In this document: positions 36,416-44,844 of the stretch, one piece after another | Layout of the letters: the number at the start of each line of letters is the position of its first letter | How positions within the stretch are numbered: position 1 is the first letter of the stretch | Origin: CALVGQ01 sp964370435 | Lineage (GTDB): Bacteria > Bacillota_I > Bacilli_A > Erysipelotrichales > Erysipelotrichaceae | Reading direction: 5' to 3' | Assembly: GCA_964370435.1 (NCBI GenBank) | Contig: CAYJJG010000005.1 | Span: 50,221 to 114,220, forward strand | Length of the DNA: 64,000 nucleotides | The notes under the pieces: generated by a model | The model's input: the letters and a program-made list of their open reading frames with translations, nothing else | Told to the model about the DNA's origin: nothing | Databases searched by the model: none | Position numbers and translations under genes: made by a program

Positions 36416-37408
36416 TTATTCCACCCTTTCATATACAATCGCATGAGCAATACAAGGAATGGATTGTTTTTGCTGCACTAAAATAGGCGTATGTAGTGCT
36501 CCTGTTGCTACAATCATTATTTTTTTCATATTGCCTAAGCGTAGTTGTTCAAAGAAATAAGCAATGCTAACCAATATACTACAAGCAGCTCCACTTCCTC
36601 CAGAAAAAACTTCTTGTCTACTACGATCATATAAAATTAGACCACAATCTACTAATTTATCCAGTGTATCTTTATTTTCAAACTTAAACATTGCCGATAA
36701 AACTTCGTTACCAATTTGGGATAAGTCTCCTGTAGCGATTAAATCATAATCTTCAAAGGATGTGTTTGTATTTTTAAAATGTTCCTTAATCGTATCAAAA
36801 GCAGCTGGTGCCATAGCACTTCCCATATCATTAACATTAGTAAAATCAAAATCAATAATCTTTCCTAGTGTTGCTGATGTTACTTTAATATCACTTAGCT
36901 CACTACTAAATAAGATAGCTCCAGCACCTGTAGCAGTGAAAGTAGTTGAAGGTGGTTTTTGTACAGCATATTCATTGGGATATCTAAATTGTCTTTCTGC
37001 AGTTTGATTATGCGATGAACAAAAAGCTAAAATAGCATCCGCTATATGATGTTCAATATAGTTACATGCTGATAAAGAAGCTAATACACTTGTACTACAT
37101 GCACCATATACCCCCATAAAAGGTATAGCATAGTCTTTCATAAAATAATGTGATGTAGCTAATTGATTCATTAAATCGCCTCCAATAGCAATATCTATTT
37201 GCTCATTAGTAAGTGTTGCCTTTATCATTGTTTTATCTACTGCTTCTTTTAATAGTCTTCTCTCCGCTGCTTCATAATTTCTCTCATCACAGTAAACATC
37301 TTCAAAAGTAGTGTCAAAGCACCCTACAAGTGGACCTGCTGCTTCAATTGGACCACATGCAGTTGCAGCTGCTTTTACATAAACGCGATTAAAAAAATAG
37401 GTATTCAT
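36416..37408 (-). CDS. spoVAD: Stage V sporulation protein AD
   Basis: A 330-residue soluble thiolase-like protein that binds dipicolinic acid in the SpoVA complex. Family segments: VKAAATACGPIEAAGPLVGC, FDTTFEDVYCDERNYEAAER, GVYGACSTSVLASLSACNYI, FTATGAGAILFSS, and GSGAACSILVSIAYFF. It overlaps the spoVAC stop by one base (TAATG). The length is normal for the family. Confidence 0.95.
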   Translation of the reverse strand: MNTYFFNRVYVKAAATACGPIEAAGPLVGCFDTTFEDVYCDERNYEAAERRLLKEAVDKTMIKATLTNEQIDIAIGGDLMNQLATSHYFMKDYAIPFMGVYGACSTSVLASLSACNYIEHHIADAILAFCSSHNQTAERQFRYPNEYAVQKPPSTTFTATGAGAILFSSELSDIKVTSATLGKIIDFDFTNVNDMGSAMAPAAFDTIKEHFKNTNTSFEDYDLIATGDLSQIGNEVLSAMFKFENKDTLDKLVDCGLILYDRSRQEVFSGGSGAACSILVSIAYFFEQLRLGNMKKIMIVATGALHTPILVQQKQSIPCIAHAIVYERVE

Positions 37409-37845
37409 TAAATCCCTATGAAGTAGCGAAGAATTCCTAAGGTATAAGCAGCAACTATACCATAAGTTAAAACCGATCCCGCTAACTTAAACATACTTGA
37501 TCCAATTCCATAAATTAGACCTTCACTTTTTCCCTCTAAAGCTGAAGAAGTTAAACTATTCGCAAAACCTGATATAGGTATAAATAAGCCTGCACCACAA
37601 ATTTGACCTAATTTATCATAAAATCCTAAACCTGTTGCCAGTGATGCTACTGCAATAAAAGTCATTGCTAAAGGAGCTGCTGCCTGTGACTGTGTTAAAT
37701 TTAAACTTTGCATATAAAACGCTAGCACTATTTGTCCAATCGCCCCCACTATTCCACCACTTATAAACGCAGTAACTTTTCTTTTAATAGAACCTTTTTT
37801 TACTTTATGACAATCTACTATATTTTGTATCTCTTGTTTATTCAT
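37408..37845 (-). CDS. spoVAC: Stage V sporulation protein AC
   Basis: A 145-residue membrane protein of the SpoVA channel, mechanosensitive in Bacillus, with four hydrophobic segments; AFISGGIVGAIGQIVLAFYM, GLGFYDKLGQICGAGLFIPI and SGFANSLTSSALEGKSEGLI are family hallmarks. It opens the spoVAC-AD-AE-AF operon; the spoVAA and spoVAB genes of Bacillus are absent. A CATACTA sequence, the sigma-G -10 consensus, lies 20-26 bases upstream, and the sigF terminator separates it from sigF. Confidence 0.94.
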   Translation of the reverse strand: MNKQEIQNIVDCHKVKKGSIKRKVTAFISGGIVGAIGQIVLAFYMQSLNLTQSQAAAPLAMTFIAVASLATGLGFYDKLGQICGAGLFIPISGFANSLTSSALEGKSEGLIYGIGSSMFKLAGSVLTYGIVAAYTLGILRYFIGI

Positions 37846-37864
37846 AAGTAATCCTCCTATTTGT

Positions 37865-37871
37865 TAGTATG
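37865..37871 (-). promoter_or_regulatory. Candidate sigma-G -10 element of the spoVA operon
   Basis: CATACTA on the minus strand matches the forespore sigma-G/sigma-F -10 consensus and lies just ahead of the spoVAC ribosome binding site AGGAGG. The -35 region is a weak match, so sigma-G dependence rests mostly on the -10 and on known spoVA regulation. Confidence 0.55.
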
Positions 37872-37898
37872 TTCCTAAATTTATAAACAACACTAAAA

Positions 37899-37933
37899 AA
37901 AGCTAGATTTAGAAACACTATTCCTCTAGCTTT
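37899..37933 (-). terminator. Terminator at the end of sigF
   Basis: AAAGCTAGA / TCTAGCTTT: 9-bp stem on the minus strand with the sigF stop codon in its loop, followed by seven Ts. It splits sigF from spoVAC. Confidence 0.85.
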
Positions 37934-38631
37934 GTCTTTAGTTTTTGATAAATCTTTTTTTCAAGTCGAGATATTTGCACCTGAGATATATTTAATATTT
38001 TTGCAATTTGACTTTGATTATAGTCTTTTTCATAACGATAATAAAGAATCAATTGTTCGCGTTGCTCTAACTTTAATATCTCTTGTCTTAAAGCTAGTTG
38101 CATAGGTATATCTTGCACAGAGGTGTCTTCAATTTTTTCATCTAATCTAAGTGAGGAACCATCTTTTTGATCAACAGTAGCATCAAGAGATGCACAATAT
38201 TGATTAGCTTCTAGTGCTAATGTAATATCCATGAGATCTAACTGTGTTGCTTCTTTTAAATCTTCAATGGTAGGCTCTTTATTGTTTAATCTAATAAACT
38301 CTTCTTTAGCTCTAGTTAACTTCAAAGCATTCTCTTTAATACTTCTTGATACTTTTACTTGACCCTCATCACGAAAATAACGCTTTACTTCTCCTAAGAT
38401 AATGGGTACTGCATAAGTAGAAAAAGTAACATTAAAGCTAAAATCAAAGTTATTAATCGCTTTAATTAATCCAATGCAGCCAATTTGTACTAAGTCTTGA
38501 TAAGCTTGATTAGTCCTAAAACGTTTTATTGAAGCATACACAAGACCCATGTTATTTTCTATTAAAGTGGTTTTAGCCTCTTGATCACCCTGCTGTGCTT
38601 TTAAAATTAATGAACTTTGATCATTGTTCAT
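37918..38631 (-). CDS. sigF: RNA polymerase sporulation sigma factor F
   Basis: A 237-residue sigma-70 family protein, the first forespore-specific sigma factor. Region 2 reads NNMGLVYASIKRF, DLVQIGCIGLIKAINNFDFS, FSTYAVPIILGEVKRYFRD; region 3 RSIKENALKLTRAKEEF; region 4 LILYYRYEKDYNQSQIAKIL with NISQVQISRLEKKI. It overlaps spoIIAB by 11 bases, typical for this operon, and is held inactive by SpoIIAB until SpoIIAA releases it. Confidence 0.96.
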   Translation of the reverse strand: MNNDQSSLILKAQQGDQEAKTTLIENNMGLVYASIKRFRTNQAYQDLVQIGCIGLIKAINNFDFSFNVTFSTYAVPIILGEVKRYFRDEGQVKVSRSIKENALKLTRAKEEFIRLNNKEPTIEDLKEATQLDLMDITLALEANQYCASLDATVDQKDGSSLRLDEKIEDTSVQDIPMQLALRQEILKLEQREQLILYYRYEKDYNQSQIAKILNISQVQISRLEKKIYQKLKTKLEE

Positions 38632-39052
38632 GGGCAGTCAACCTCTTCACACATCGCACTCTTGTTCCATCTTCCAATGTGGATTCGATTGAAAATTCAT
38701 CCGAAAAGGATTCCATAATTGTCATACCCATTCCTGAGCGTTCTAAATCTATTCTTGATGTATATAATGGTTGTCTTGCTTTTGCGACATCTTCTATTCC
38801 TGAGCCAAAATCCTCTACTTCAATAAATACTGTTCGATCCTTATCAACACTCATCGAAAGAACTATTAATCCGTTGGGATTAGTGGGATAACCATGGATA
38901 ATACTATTTACTATTGCTTCTGCTAAGATAGTTTTTATCTCCATTACCTCATCTACATTAGGATTATAGTTCATCACAAAAGCCACTCCTGCTGTTCGTG
39001 CAAAGACTTCATTGCATAACTGAGAGCTAAATTCAATCCTCATACTATTCAT
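38621..39052 (-). CDS. spoIIAB: Anti-sigma F factor / serine kinase
   Basis: A 143-residue GHKL-fold kinase that binds sigma-F and phosphorylates SpoIIAA. Motifs: ILAEAIVNSIIHGYPTNPNG (N box), VEDFGSGIEDVAKARQPLYT and LERSGMGMTIMESF (G boxes). The ATG at 39052 overlaps the spoIIAA stop by four bases. Confidence 0.95.
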   Translation of the reverse strand: MNSMRIEFSSQLCNEVFARTAGVAFVMNYNPNVDEVMEIKTILAEAIVNSIIHGYPTNPNGLIVLSMSVDKDRTVFIEVEDFGSGIEDVAKARQPLYTSRIDLERSGMGMTIMESFSDEFSIESTLEDGTRVRCVKRLTAHEQ

Positions 39053-39387
39053 AGATATACCTCTTTTCTAATATTACTTTTTTCTTCTTTAATGATTGAA
39101 AACAAACCTGATAAAGCAAATACTTTTTTCACGTTAGTATTTACATTAAGCAAAACTAGTTCACCTCCATATTTTTTAACTTGGTTATATCGGGCAAGCA
39201 CAAAACCAATACCAGTGCTATCTACAAATGTCACTCCAAAAAAATCTAGTTTGACTACTGAACAACGATATTTATCGATTAAGGAAATAGTTTTAGGTTT
39301 TAGCTTAGCTATTTTCATATTGTCTAGTTCGCCACTAAATTCAAAATATAAAACATCATTTCTTACAATACTTCGCATAGTATTCAC
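39049..39387 (-). CDS. spoIIAA: Anti-anti-sigma F factor
   Basis: A 112-residue STAS-domain protein. The phosphorylation site is the serine in FVDSTGIGFVLARY. In its unphosphorylated form it releases sigma-F from SpoIIAB. AAAGGAG precedes the ATG. It is the first gene of the spoIIAA-spoIIAB-sigF unit, separated from dacF by a terminator and with its own promoter region. Confidence 0.95.
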   Translation of the reverse strand: MNTMRSIVRNDVLYFEFSGELDNMKIAKLKPKTISLIDKYRCSVVKLDFFGVTFVDSTGIGFVLARYNQVKKYGGELVLLNVNTNVKKVFALSGLFSIIKEEKSNIRKEVYL

Positions 39388-39421
39388 TCCTTTAAATTAA
39401 TTTTAAATTAAAAAAAGAAAT

Positions 39422-39450
39422 TATTTAAAAGCCTCGACAAAACTAGTCAA
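39422..39450 (-). promoter_or_regulatory. Candidate promoter and Spo0A box of the spoIIA operon
   Basis: Minus-strand TTGACT (39445-39450), 17-base spacer, TAAATA (39422-39427). Inside the spacer TTGTCGAG (39433-39440) differs by one base from the Spo0A box TTGTCGAA. A second TTGACT lies 20 bases upstream (39465-39470). In Bacillus this operon uses sigma-H and Spo0A; no clear sigma-H element is seen here, so the sigma-factor assignment is open. Confidence 0.45.
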
Positions 39451-39492
39451 ATTTCTTTTAAAATAGTCAAAAGCTAGGTAAAAATATAAAAA

Positions 39493-39526
39493 GTAAAAGA
39501 GCTATCTCTAAATTAGAAATAGCTCT
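39493..39526 (-). terminator. Terminator between dacF and spoIIAA
   Basis: AGAGCTATTTCTAATTTAGA followed by GATAGCTCTTTT on the minus strand: 8-bp outer stem AGAGCTAT/ATAGCTCT, one mismatch, inner TCT/AGA pairs, then a T-run. Confidence 0.8.
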
Positions 39527-39575
39527 ACATGTAAAGATTTCATAGTAAATGAAACTATTCATCCTTTGTCGAGAA

Positions 39576-40727
39576 TTAGCTAAAAACAGTATTTTTTAGC
39601 ACCATAAAAAAGATATCTATATAGTCTAATGCTAAAATATGTTCACTAACAGTTAAATTTACAGTATTAGTTGAATTATCTGAATAGTGTAGAGTTAAGC
39701 TACCTACAACATCACCAACATTCATTGGTGCTTTATTTTGAGTTATTGTAACTGTTTCATCCACGATACTTACTTCTTCTTTATTTTTAGTTAAATGATA
39801 AATATCATCCATCGTTTGTAAAGTAGTGTACGATGGTTTTCCTTTTTCAATTTTGATATCCATAATTTCACTATTTATAGGATAATCTTCTACCATACGA
39901 TAAGTTGCAAAACCATAATCAAGTAATGCTGTAGCATTTTTAGTTCGATCATCTTTATTAGGTTCATTCATCACAACACTTATTAAGCGCATATTATCGC
40001 GCTGTGCAGTAACTGTGATACAGTACATTGACTGTGAAGTATAGCCTGTCTTTAAGCCATCCATCCCATCATAGTTGCGAATAATTTTATTCGTATTCAC
40101 TAGCCAAAATTTATGTTCACTATCTTCGCGAATATAATCTTCATAACGAGAAGTATACTGTAGGATATCCTCTTTACCCTCTTTAATTAATGCTTGAGCA
40201 ATAAGCGCCATATCCTTTGCTGAAGAATAATGACGATCATCATGTAAGCCTGTAGGATTCATAAAATTAGTGTTAATACAACCTAGCTCTTTTGCCTTAG
40301 CATTCATCATAGCAACAAAGTTATCTACAGTACCACCAACTTTTTCAGCTAGTACTACTACGGCATCATTAGCGCTAGCAATGGCAGTACTTTTAATTAA
40401 CTCTTCAATTGTTAAAACTTCATTTTCTTCGATAAAAACTTGCGTACCACCCATCGATGCTGCATAACTACTGGCAACTACCTCATCCTCCAAACTAATT
40501 ATTCCAGCATGGAGTTGTTCCATCACTAATAATAAACTCATCATTTTAGTCATTGAGGCAGGATATAGTTGTTCATCCGCATTTTTTTCATACATTACCG
40601 TTCCTGTTTCATAGTCCATCAAATAAGCTGACCCTGCAGTTGGTGCTAAATCTACTTCTTCTGCTAATACCGTAGCATTCATGAATACGATACTTAATAA
40701 AGCTAGAGTAATCACAATTTTTTTCAT
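39576..40727 (-). CDS. dacF: D-alanyl-D-alanine carboxypeptidase DacF
   Basis: A 383-residue penicillin-binding protein (PBP5 type) that trims D-alanine from peptidoglycan stem peptides. It has a signal peptide (MKKIVITLALLSIVFMNATV ending ALA-like before EEVDL), the active-site SxxK in YPASMTKMMS, SAN as SAND (TAIASANDAVVV) and KTG as GLKTGYTSQS. A C-terminal PBP5-associated domain and an amphipathic end (LALDYIDIFFMVLKNTVF) for membrane association follow. Its place before spoIIAA mirrors Bacillus, where dacF is forespore-expressed and affects spore cortex cross-linking. The start is ATG at 40727 with GAGGTG upstream; the in-frame GTG at 40736 is part of that site. Confidence 0.93.
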   Translation of the reverse strand: MKKIVITLALLSIVFMNATVLAEEVDLAPTAGSAYLMDYETGTVMYEKNADEQLYPASMTKMMSLLLVMEQLHAGIISLEDEVVASSYAASMGGTQVFIEENEVLTIEELIKSTAIASANDAVVVLAEKVGGTVDNFVAMMNAKAKELGCINTNFMNPTGLHDDRHYSSAKDMALIAQALIKEGKEDILQYTSRYEDYIREDSEHKFWLVNTNKIIRNYDGMDGLKTGYTSQSMYCITVTAQRDNMRLISVVMNEPNKDDRTKNATALLDYGFATYRMVEDYPINSEIMDIKIEKGKPSYTTLQTMDDIYHLTKNKEEVSIVDETVTITQNKAPMNVGDVVGSLTLHYSDNSTNTVNLTVSEHILALDYIDIFFMVLKNTVFS

Positions 40728-40737
40728 TAAAAACACC

Positions 40738-40754
40738 TCAATACAGTGTATTGA
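40738..40754. repeat. Perfect 17-bp palindrome before dacF
   Basis: TCAATACAGTGTATTGA is a perfect inverted repeat overlapping the dacF ribosome binding site region. It could be an operator, a translational control hairpin, or the end of the upstream transcript; there is no clear T-run for a terminator. Confidence 0.55.
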
Positions 40755-40781
40755 AGTGTTCTAATTTTATGCCTTGTTATT

Positions 40782-42119
40782 TCACTTAATTGCTGGAATT
40801 AAAAGTTCACTATAAACTTGATCATTAATTAATACATTAAACTGATATACTGGCTGATAGAAGTCTTTAGAATCTCTTTGATAAACCAAGTTACAATCAA
40901 GCACTTCAACTTTATCGATTGCATCTACACGATACGCTTTAAACCAGCCACTTTTTATTATATTAAATGCTTCAACTTCAGAAATAATAGTTTCAGTAGT
41001 AACAAATTTAGAATGATATACTTGATAATCAACATAAGCTAAATCACCTTGTTGATCTATCGCTATTGTAACTTCGCCTGAATAAGCATCTTCATCTACG
41101 ATACTAAAAGGTATCATGAATACTGCTTTATCTTGTTCCAGCGTATATTTATAATCGTATAGTTTTAATAAATCATACTGTTCTATAAGAGCATTCAAAT
41201 GCACCTCATCAATAGTATAACTTGAGCTTAGCATTAAATTAAAACTACCATCGGTATACACCACTAAAGACTGTGCTTGATTTTCGTATTGGAGATATTT
41301 TTCTTCTTCTATAGTTAGTGTAAAATTAAGATTAAAATAATCTAGGATAGTCTTAGCATAGTCTTTCATTGCCTGCACATCATAATCTACTAAACCATAC
41401 GTTGATACAACTTGTTGTTCATCATTCAAATCAACATTAACACTATATTCAGTATTTTGCATGTTCCAAGCATACGTTGGTCCATTTTCAAAATTACCAT
41501 AAGGCTTTAAGTGATAAGCAGCACTAACACTGATTGTTAAACATACCGCAGTGACTGGAGGTATTAAATAACAAAATCCAATAAATTGCCTATTAGTTTT
41601 CTTATCACGCAGTGATAATACCGCCATGACGATTCCCCAGCCAATAAGCGCCCCTACAGCATTATTAAAGATATCATCGATCTCAAAAACACCTGTATTA
41701 CTTATAAACTGGGTAACCTCAATAACAATAGAAGCTAGTATACTACAACATAAAGCAATTATTCCATTTTTAAATATTTTATTTAATAATGGTAAAAATA
41801 ATCCAAATGGAATAAACATTATTACATTATAAACCAACATTTGCCAGCCACCACTATCTATTTGATGCCATGCTCTTAAATAAGATGAAAACAAATGTAA
41901 ATCAGCATTACCCATAGAAGCCTCTCTAGAAAATAGAGTTAAAGTTAAAACAGTTAAACTATAAATAATAAACAAGACAGGAAGTATCCATGACTTATAA
42001 TTAAATTTAATCTTTATTTTAAAGAATAATGTTACACAATAAAACAGAAGTGTTATCAGACAGATAAGTATTGTTGATCTAAACAAAATACCTGAAACTT
42101 CAAAAACCAGTGCAATCAT
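40782..42119 (-). CDS. VanZ-like membrane protein with extracytoplasmic C-terminal domain
   Basis: A 445-residue protein. The first about 170 residues form a VanZ-like domain with four or five helices, including the conserved NVIMFIPFGLFLPLLNKIF and EVTQFISNTGVFEIDDIFNN and AVGALIG. A further helix (about 178-200) leads to a roughly 245-residue soluble domain that should lie outside the membrane and contains no motif I can name. VanZ-domain proteins are linked to glycopeptide or lipoglycopeptide tolerance in enterococci, but most members are uncharacterised. It lies between leuS and dacF, separated by short gaps. Confidence 0.8.
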   Translation of the reverse strand: MIALVFEVSGILFRSTILICLITLLFYCVTLFFKIKIKFNYKSWILPVLFIIYSLTVLTLTLFSREASMGNADLHLFSSYLRAWHQIDSGGWQMLVYNVIMFIPFGLFLPLLNKIFKNGIIALCCSILASIVIEVTQFISNTGVFEIDDIFNNAVGALIGWGIVMAVLSLRDKKTNRQFIGFCYLIPPVTAVCLTISVSAAYHLKPYGNFENGPTYAWNMQNTEYSVNVDLNDEQQVVSTYGLVDYDVQAMKDYAKTILDYFNLNFTLTIEEEKYLQYENQAQSLVVYTDGSFNLMLSSSYTIDEVHLNALIEQYDLLKLYDYKYTLEQDKAVFMIPFSIVDEDAYSGEVTIAIDQQGDLAYVDYQVYHSKFVTTETIISEVEAFNIIKSGWFKAYRVDAIDKVEVLDCNLVYQRDSKDFYQPVYQFNVLINDQVYSELLIPAIK

Positions 42120-42190
42120 GAATTACCCCCTCTCTACTAATATAAATTACCTCTTACAATTTTAGCAAACTCAAAGAGAGGACTATTCTA

Positions 42191-44584
42191 TTATACGACG
42201 ATATTTACAATTTTATTTTTTATACAAATAATTTTTCTAATTTCTTTACCCTCGATAAATGGCTGTACACTCTCTAAAGCAAGTGCCTCTTGTTTAATAT
42301 ATTCTTCTTCACTATTAAATGGAGCATTAAATTTACCACGAAGCTTGCCATTAACTTGAACAACGATTTCGATTTCATTAAGCATTAATTTAGCCTTATC
42401 GTATGTAGGCCATTGTTCATAAGTGAATGTTTCTTTATTAGTTAAAGTAGCATACATTTCTTCTCCAAGATGTGGAGCAAAACATCCAAACATCTTAATA
42501 AAATCTAAAGCATATGGACGATAAATCGTTTCTGCCTTATAACAATCGTTAATAAAAATCATCATTTGTGATATTGCCGTATTAAAGTTTAATGTCTCAA
42601 TATCATGTTGCACTTTTTTAACTGTAAAGTTAAACACGTAGTCTAACTTACCATCATTAGTATCACTAAGTTTATCTTGTTCCATAAATAAACGCCATAC
42701 GCGCTCTAACCATTTACGAGTACCATCTAAACCACTTTCTGACCACGGAAGTGAAGCTTCCAAAGGTCCCATAAACATCTCATAAACACGAAGAGCATCG
42801 GCACCATGAGTCTCTAAAATATCATCAGGATTTACTACATTCCCACGACTTTTGGACATTTTTTCACCATTTCCACCTAATATCATCCCTTGGTGGAATA
42901 ATTTTTTAAATGGTTCTTTAGAATTTACTACACCGCAATCATATAGTACCTTATGCCAAAAACGTGCATAAAGTAAATGTAATACTGCATGTTCCGCACC
43001 CCCTACATATAAATCTACAGGGAGCCATTTTTCAATTAACTTAGGGTCACAAATCGCATCGTTATTTTTAGGATCAATATAACGTAAATAGTACCAACAA
43101 CTACCTGCCCACTGTGGCATAGTATTAGTTTCTCGTTTTCCTTTTACACCATCAATTTCAATATTCAACCAGTCTTCACAGTTTGCAAGCGGACTCTCTC
43201 CATCACTACTAGGTTGATAATTATTAGTAGCAGGTAGCTCTAAAGGTAAATCATTGACATCGACAGTACGCATTGTACCATCATTCATGATATTGATAGG
43301 AATAGGCTCACCCCAATAACGTTGACGGCTAAATAGCCAATCACGTAGTTTATAAGTAGTTTTAGCTTCTCCACATTGATTTTCTTTAAGCCATGCATTC
43401 ATCTTTACAAGGGCATCTTCTTTATTCATTCCATCTAAAAATTCAGAATTTATATGCACTCCATCTAAGGTATATGCTTCCTCTTGAACATTACCACCTT
43501 TTAAAACTGGTATAATTTCTAAATCAAATTTTTTAGCAAACTGCCAATCACGCTCATCATGTGCAGGTACAGCCATAATAGCTCCTGTTCCATAAGTTGC
43601 CAATACATAATCGGCAATCCAAATAGGAACTTTCTTACCATTTACTGGATTAATTGCATAAGCCCCAGTAAAAACCCCACTTTTATCTTTATTTAATTCT
43701 GTTCTTTCCAAGTCTGATTTTGTTGCACAAGCTTCTTTATATTTTTTTACTGCTTCTTTATTTTCAGCTGTAGTAATTTCATCTACGAATACATGCTCTG
43801 GTGCTAGCACGCAGTATGTAGCTCCAAATAAAGTATCACTACGAGTAGTAAATACAGTAAATTCTTTATCATGTTCAGCTACCTTAAAAACAACATGAGC
43901 ACCAACAGATTTACCAATCCAATTGATTTGCATTTCTTTAGTAGACTGTGGCCAATCACATAAGTCGAGGTCCTCTAATAGACGCTCTGCATATTCAGTA
44001 ATCTTTAATACCCATTGACGCATTGGTTTTCTAACTACTGGAAAACCTCCACGCTCACTTTTACCATCGATAACTTCTTCATTGGCTAAAACAGTTCCCA
44101 GTTCAGGGCACCAATTTACAGGAATTTCATCAACATAAGCTAAACCTTTATTATAAAGTTGTATAAAAATCCACTGTGTCCATTTATAATAATCAGCATC
44201 AGTAGTAGAAATTTCACGATCCCAATCATAAGATAGCCCTAGTTCTTGTATTTGTCTTCTGAAAGTATCAATATTCTTCTTTGTAAAATCTGCAGGATGA
44301 TTACCTGTATTAAGCGCATATTGCTCAGCAGGTAAACCAAATGCATCCCAACCCATAGGATGAAGCACATTAAAACCTTTCATACGCTTGTAGCGTGCTA
44401 AGATATCTGTAGCGGTATAACCTTCTGGATGTCCTACATGTAAGCCTTGCCCTGAAGGATACGGAAACATATCCAGTACATAAAAACCTGGTTTAGAATC
44501 ATCATAAACATCTGTTTTAAATGTTTTATTCTCTATCCAGTAGTGTTGCCATTTTTTCTCAATTTTCTTGTGATCAAACATCAT
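42191..44584 (-). CDS. leuS: Leucyl-tRNA synthetase
   Basis: A 797-residue class I synthetase that charges tRNA-Leu. The HIGH motif is PYPSGQGLHVGHPEG, the KMSKS loop GEKMSKSRGNVV, and the editing domain is intact (TRSDTLFGATYCVLAPEH, YGTGAIMAVPAHDERDW). The length matches Bacillus LeuS (about 804). I start at the ATG at 44584 because TTTGGAGGAG lies upstream; an in-frame TTG at 44596 is inside that ribosome binding site. The gene is controlled by a T-box leader. Confidence 0.97.
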   Translation of the reverse strand: MMFDHKKIEKKWQHYWIENKTFKTDVYDDSKPGFYVLDMFPYPSGQGLHVGHPEGYTATDILARYKRMKGFNVLHPMGWDAFGLPAEQYALNTGNHPADFTKKNIDTFRRQIQELGLSYDWDREISTTDADYYKWTQWIFIQLYNKGLAYVDEIPVNWCPELGTVLANEEVIDGKSERGGFPVVRKPMRQWVLKITEYAERLLEDLDLCDWPQSTKEMQINWIGKSVGAHVVFKVAEHDKEFTVFTTRSDTLFGATYCVLAPEHVFVDEITTAENKEAVKKYKEACATKSDLERTELNKDKSGVFTGAYAINPVNGKKVPIWIADYVLATYGTGAIMAVPAHDERDWQFAKKFDLEIIPVLKGGNVQEEAYTLDGVHINSEFLDGMNKEDALVKMNAWLKENQCGEAKTTYKLRDWLFSRQRYWGEPIPINIMNDGTMRTVDVNDLPLELPATNNYQPSSDGESPLANCEDWLNIEIDGVKGKRETNTMPQWAGSCWYYLRYIDPKNNDAICDPKLIEKWLPVDLYVGGAEHAVLHLLYARFWHKVLYDCGVVNSKEPFKKLFHQGMILGGNGEKMSKSRGNVVNPDDILETHGADALRVYEMFMGPLEASLPWSESGLDGTRKWLERVWRLFMEQDKLSDTNDGKLDYVFNFTVKKVQHDIETLNFNTAISQMMIFINDCYKAETIYRPYALDFIKMFGCFAPHLGEEMYATLTNKETFTYEQWPTYDKAKLMLNEIEIVVQVNGKLRGKFNAPFNSEEEYIKQEALALESVQPFIEGKEIRKIICIKNKIVNIVV

Positions 44585-44598
44585 TTTCTCCTCCAAAT

Positions 44599-44815
44599 AA
44601 AAAAGTCCTTATCTCTAAGGACGCTTTACACGCGGTACCACCTTAGTTCACATCCTAAGATATGCCCTTAACTCTTTATCGCAGAGTAACGTAATGCATT
44701 AAAACTTAAGACAAGTTCACTCTTTTAGGTCATTGATTTACACCAACCATCAACTCTCTAAACACCCTTAATAAGCTACTACTTCTTACAATCGCATTTG
44801 TATAAATGATAAGCG
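44599..44815 (-). ncRNA. T-box leader of leuS
   Basis: On the minus strand a long structured stem I (about 44700-44815, with AGAGAG and GGTTGGTGTAAAT elements) leads to the T-box AAGGTGGTACCGCG (44631-44644) and a terminator GTCCTT / AAGGAC (44605-44622) followed by a T-run. A CTT triplet in the GTGAACTTG segment (44713-44715) is in the expected specifier position and codes for leucine, in agreement with the downstream gene. Uncharged tRNA-Leu should stabilise the antiterminator. Confidence 0.93.
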
Positions 44816-44844
44816 AAATTAAAGTAATTGTCAATCTTCTATTA

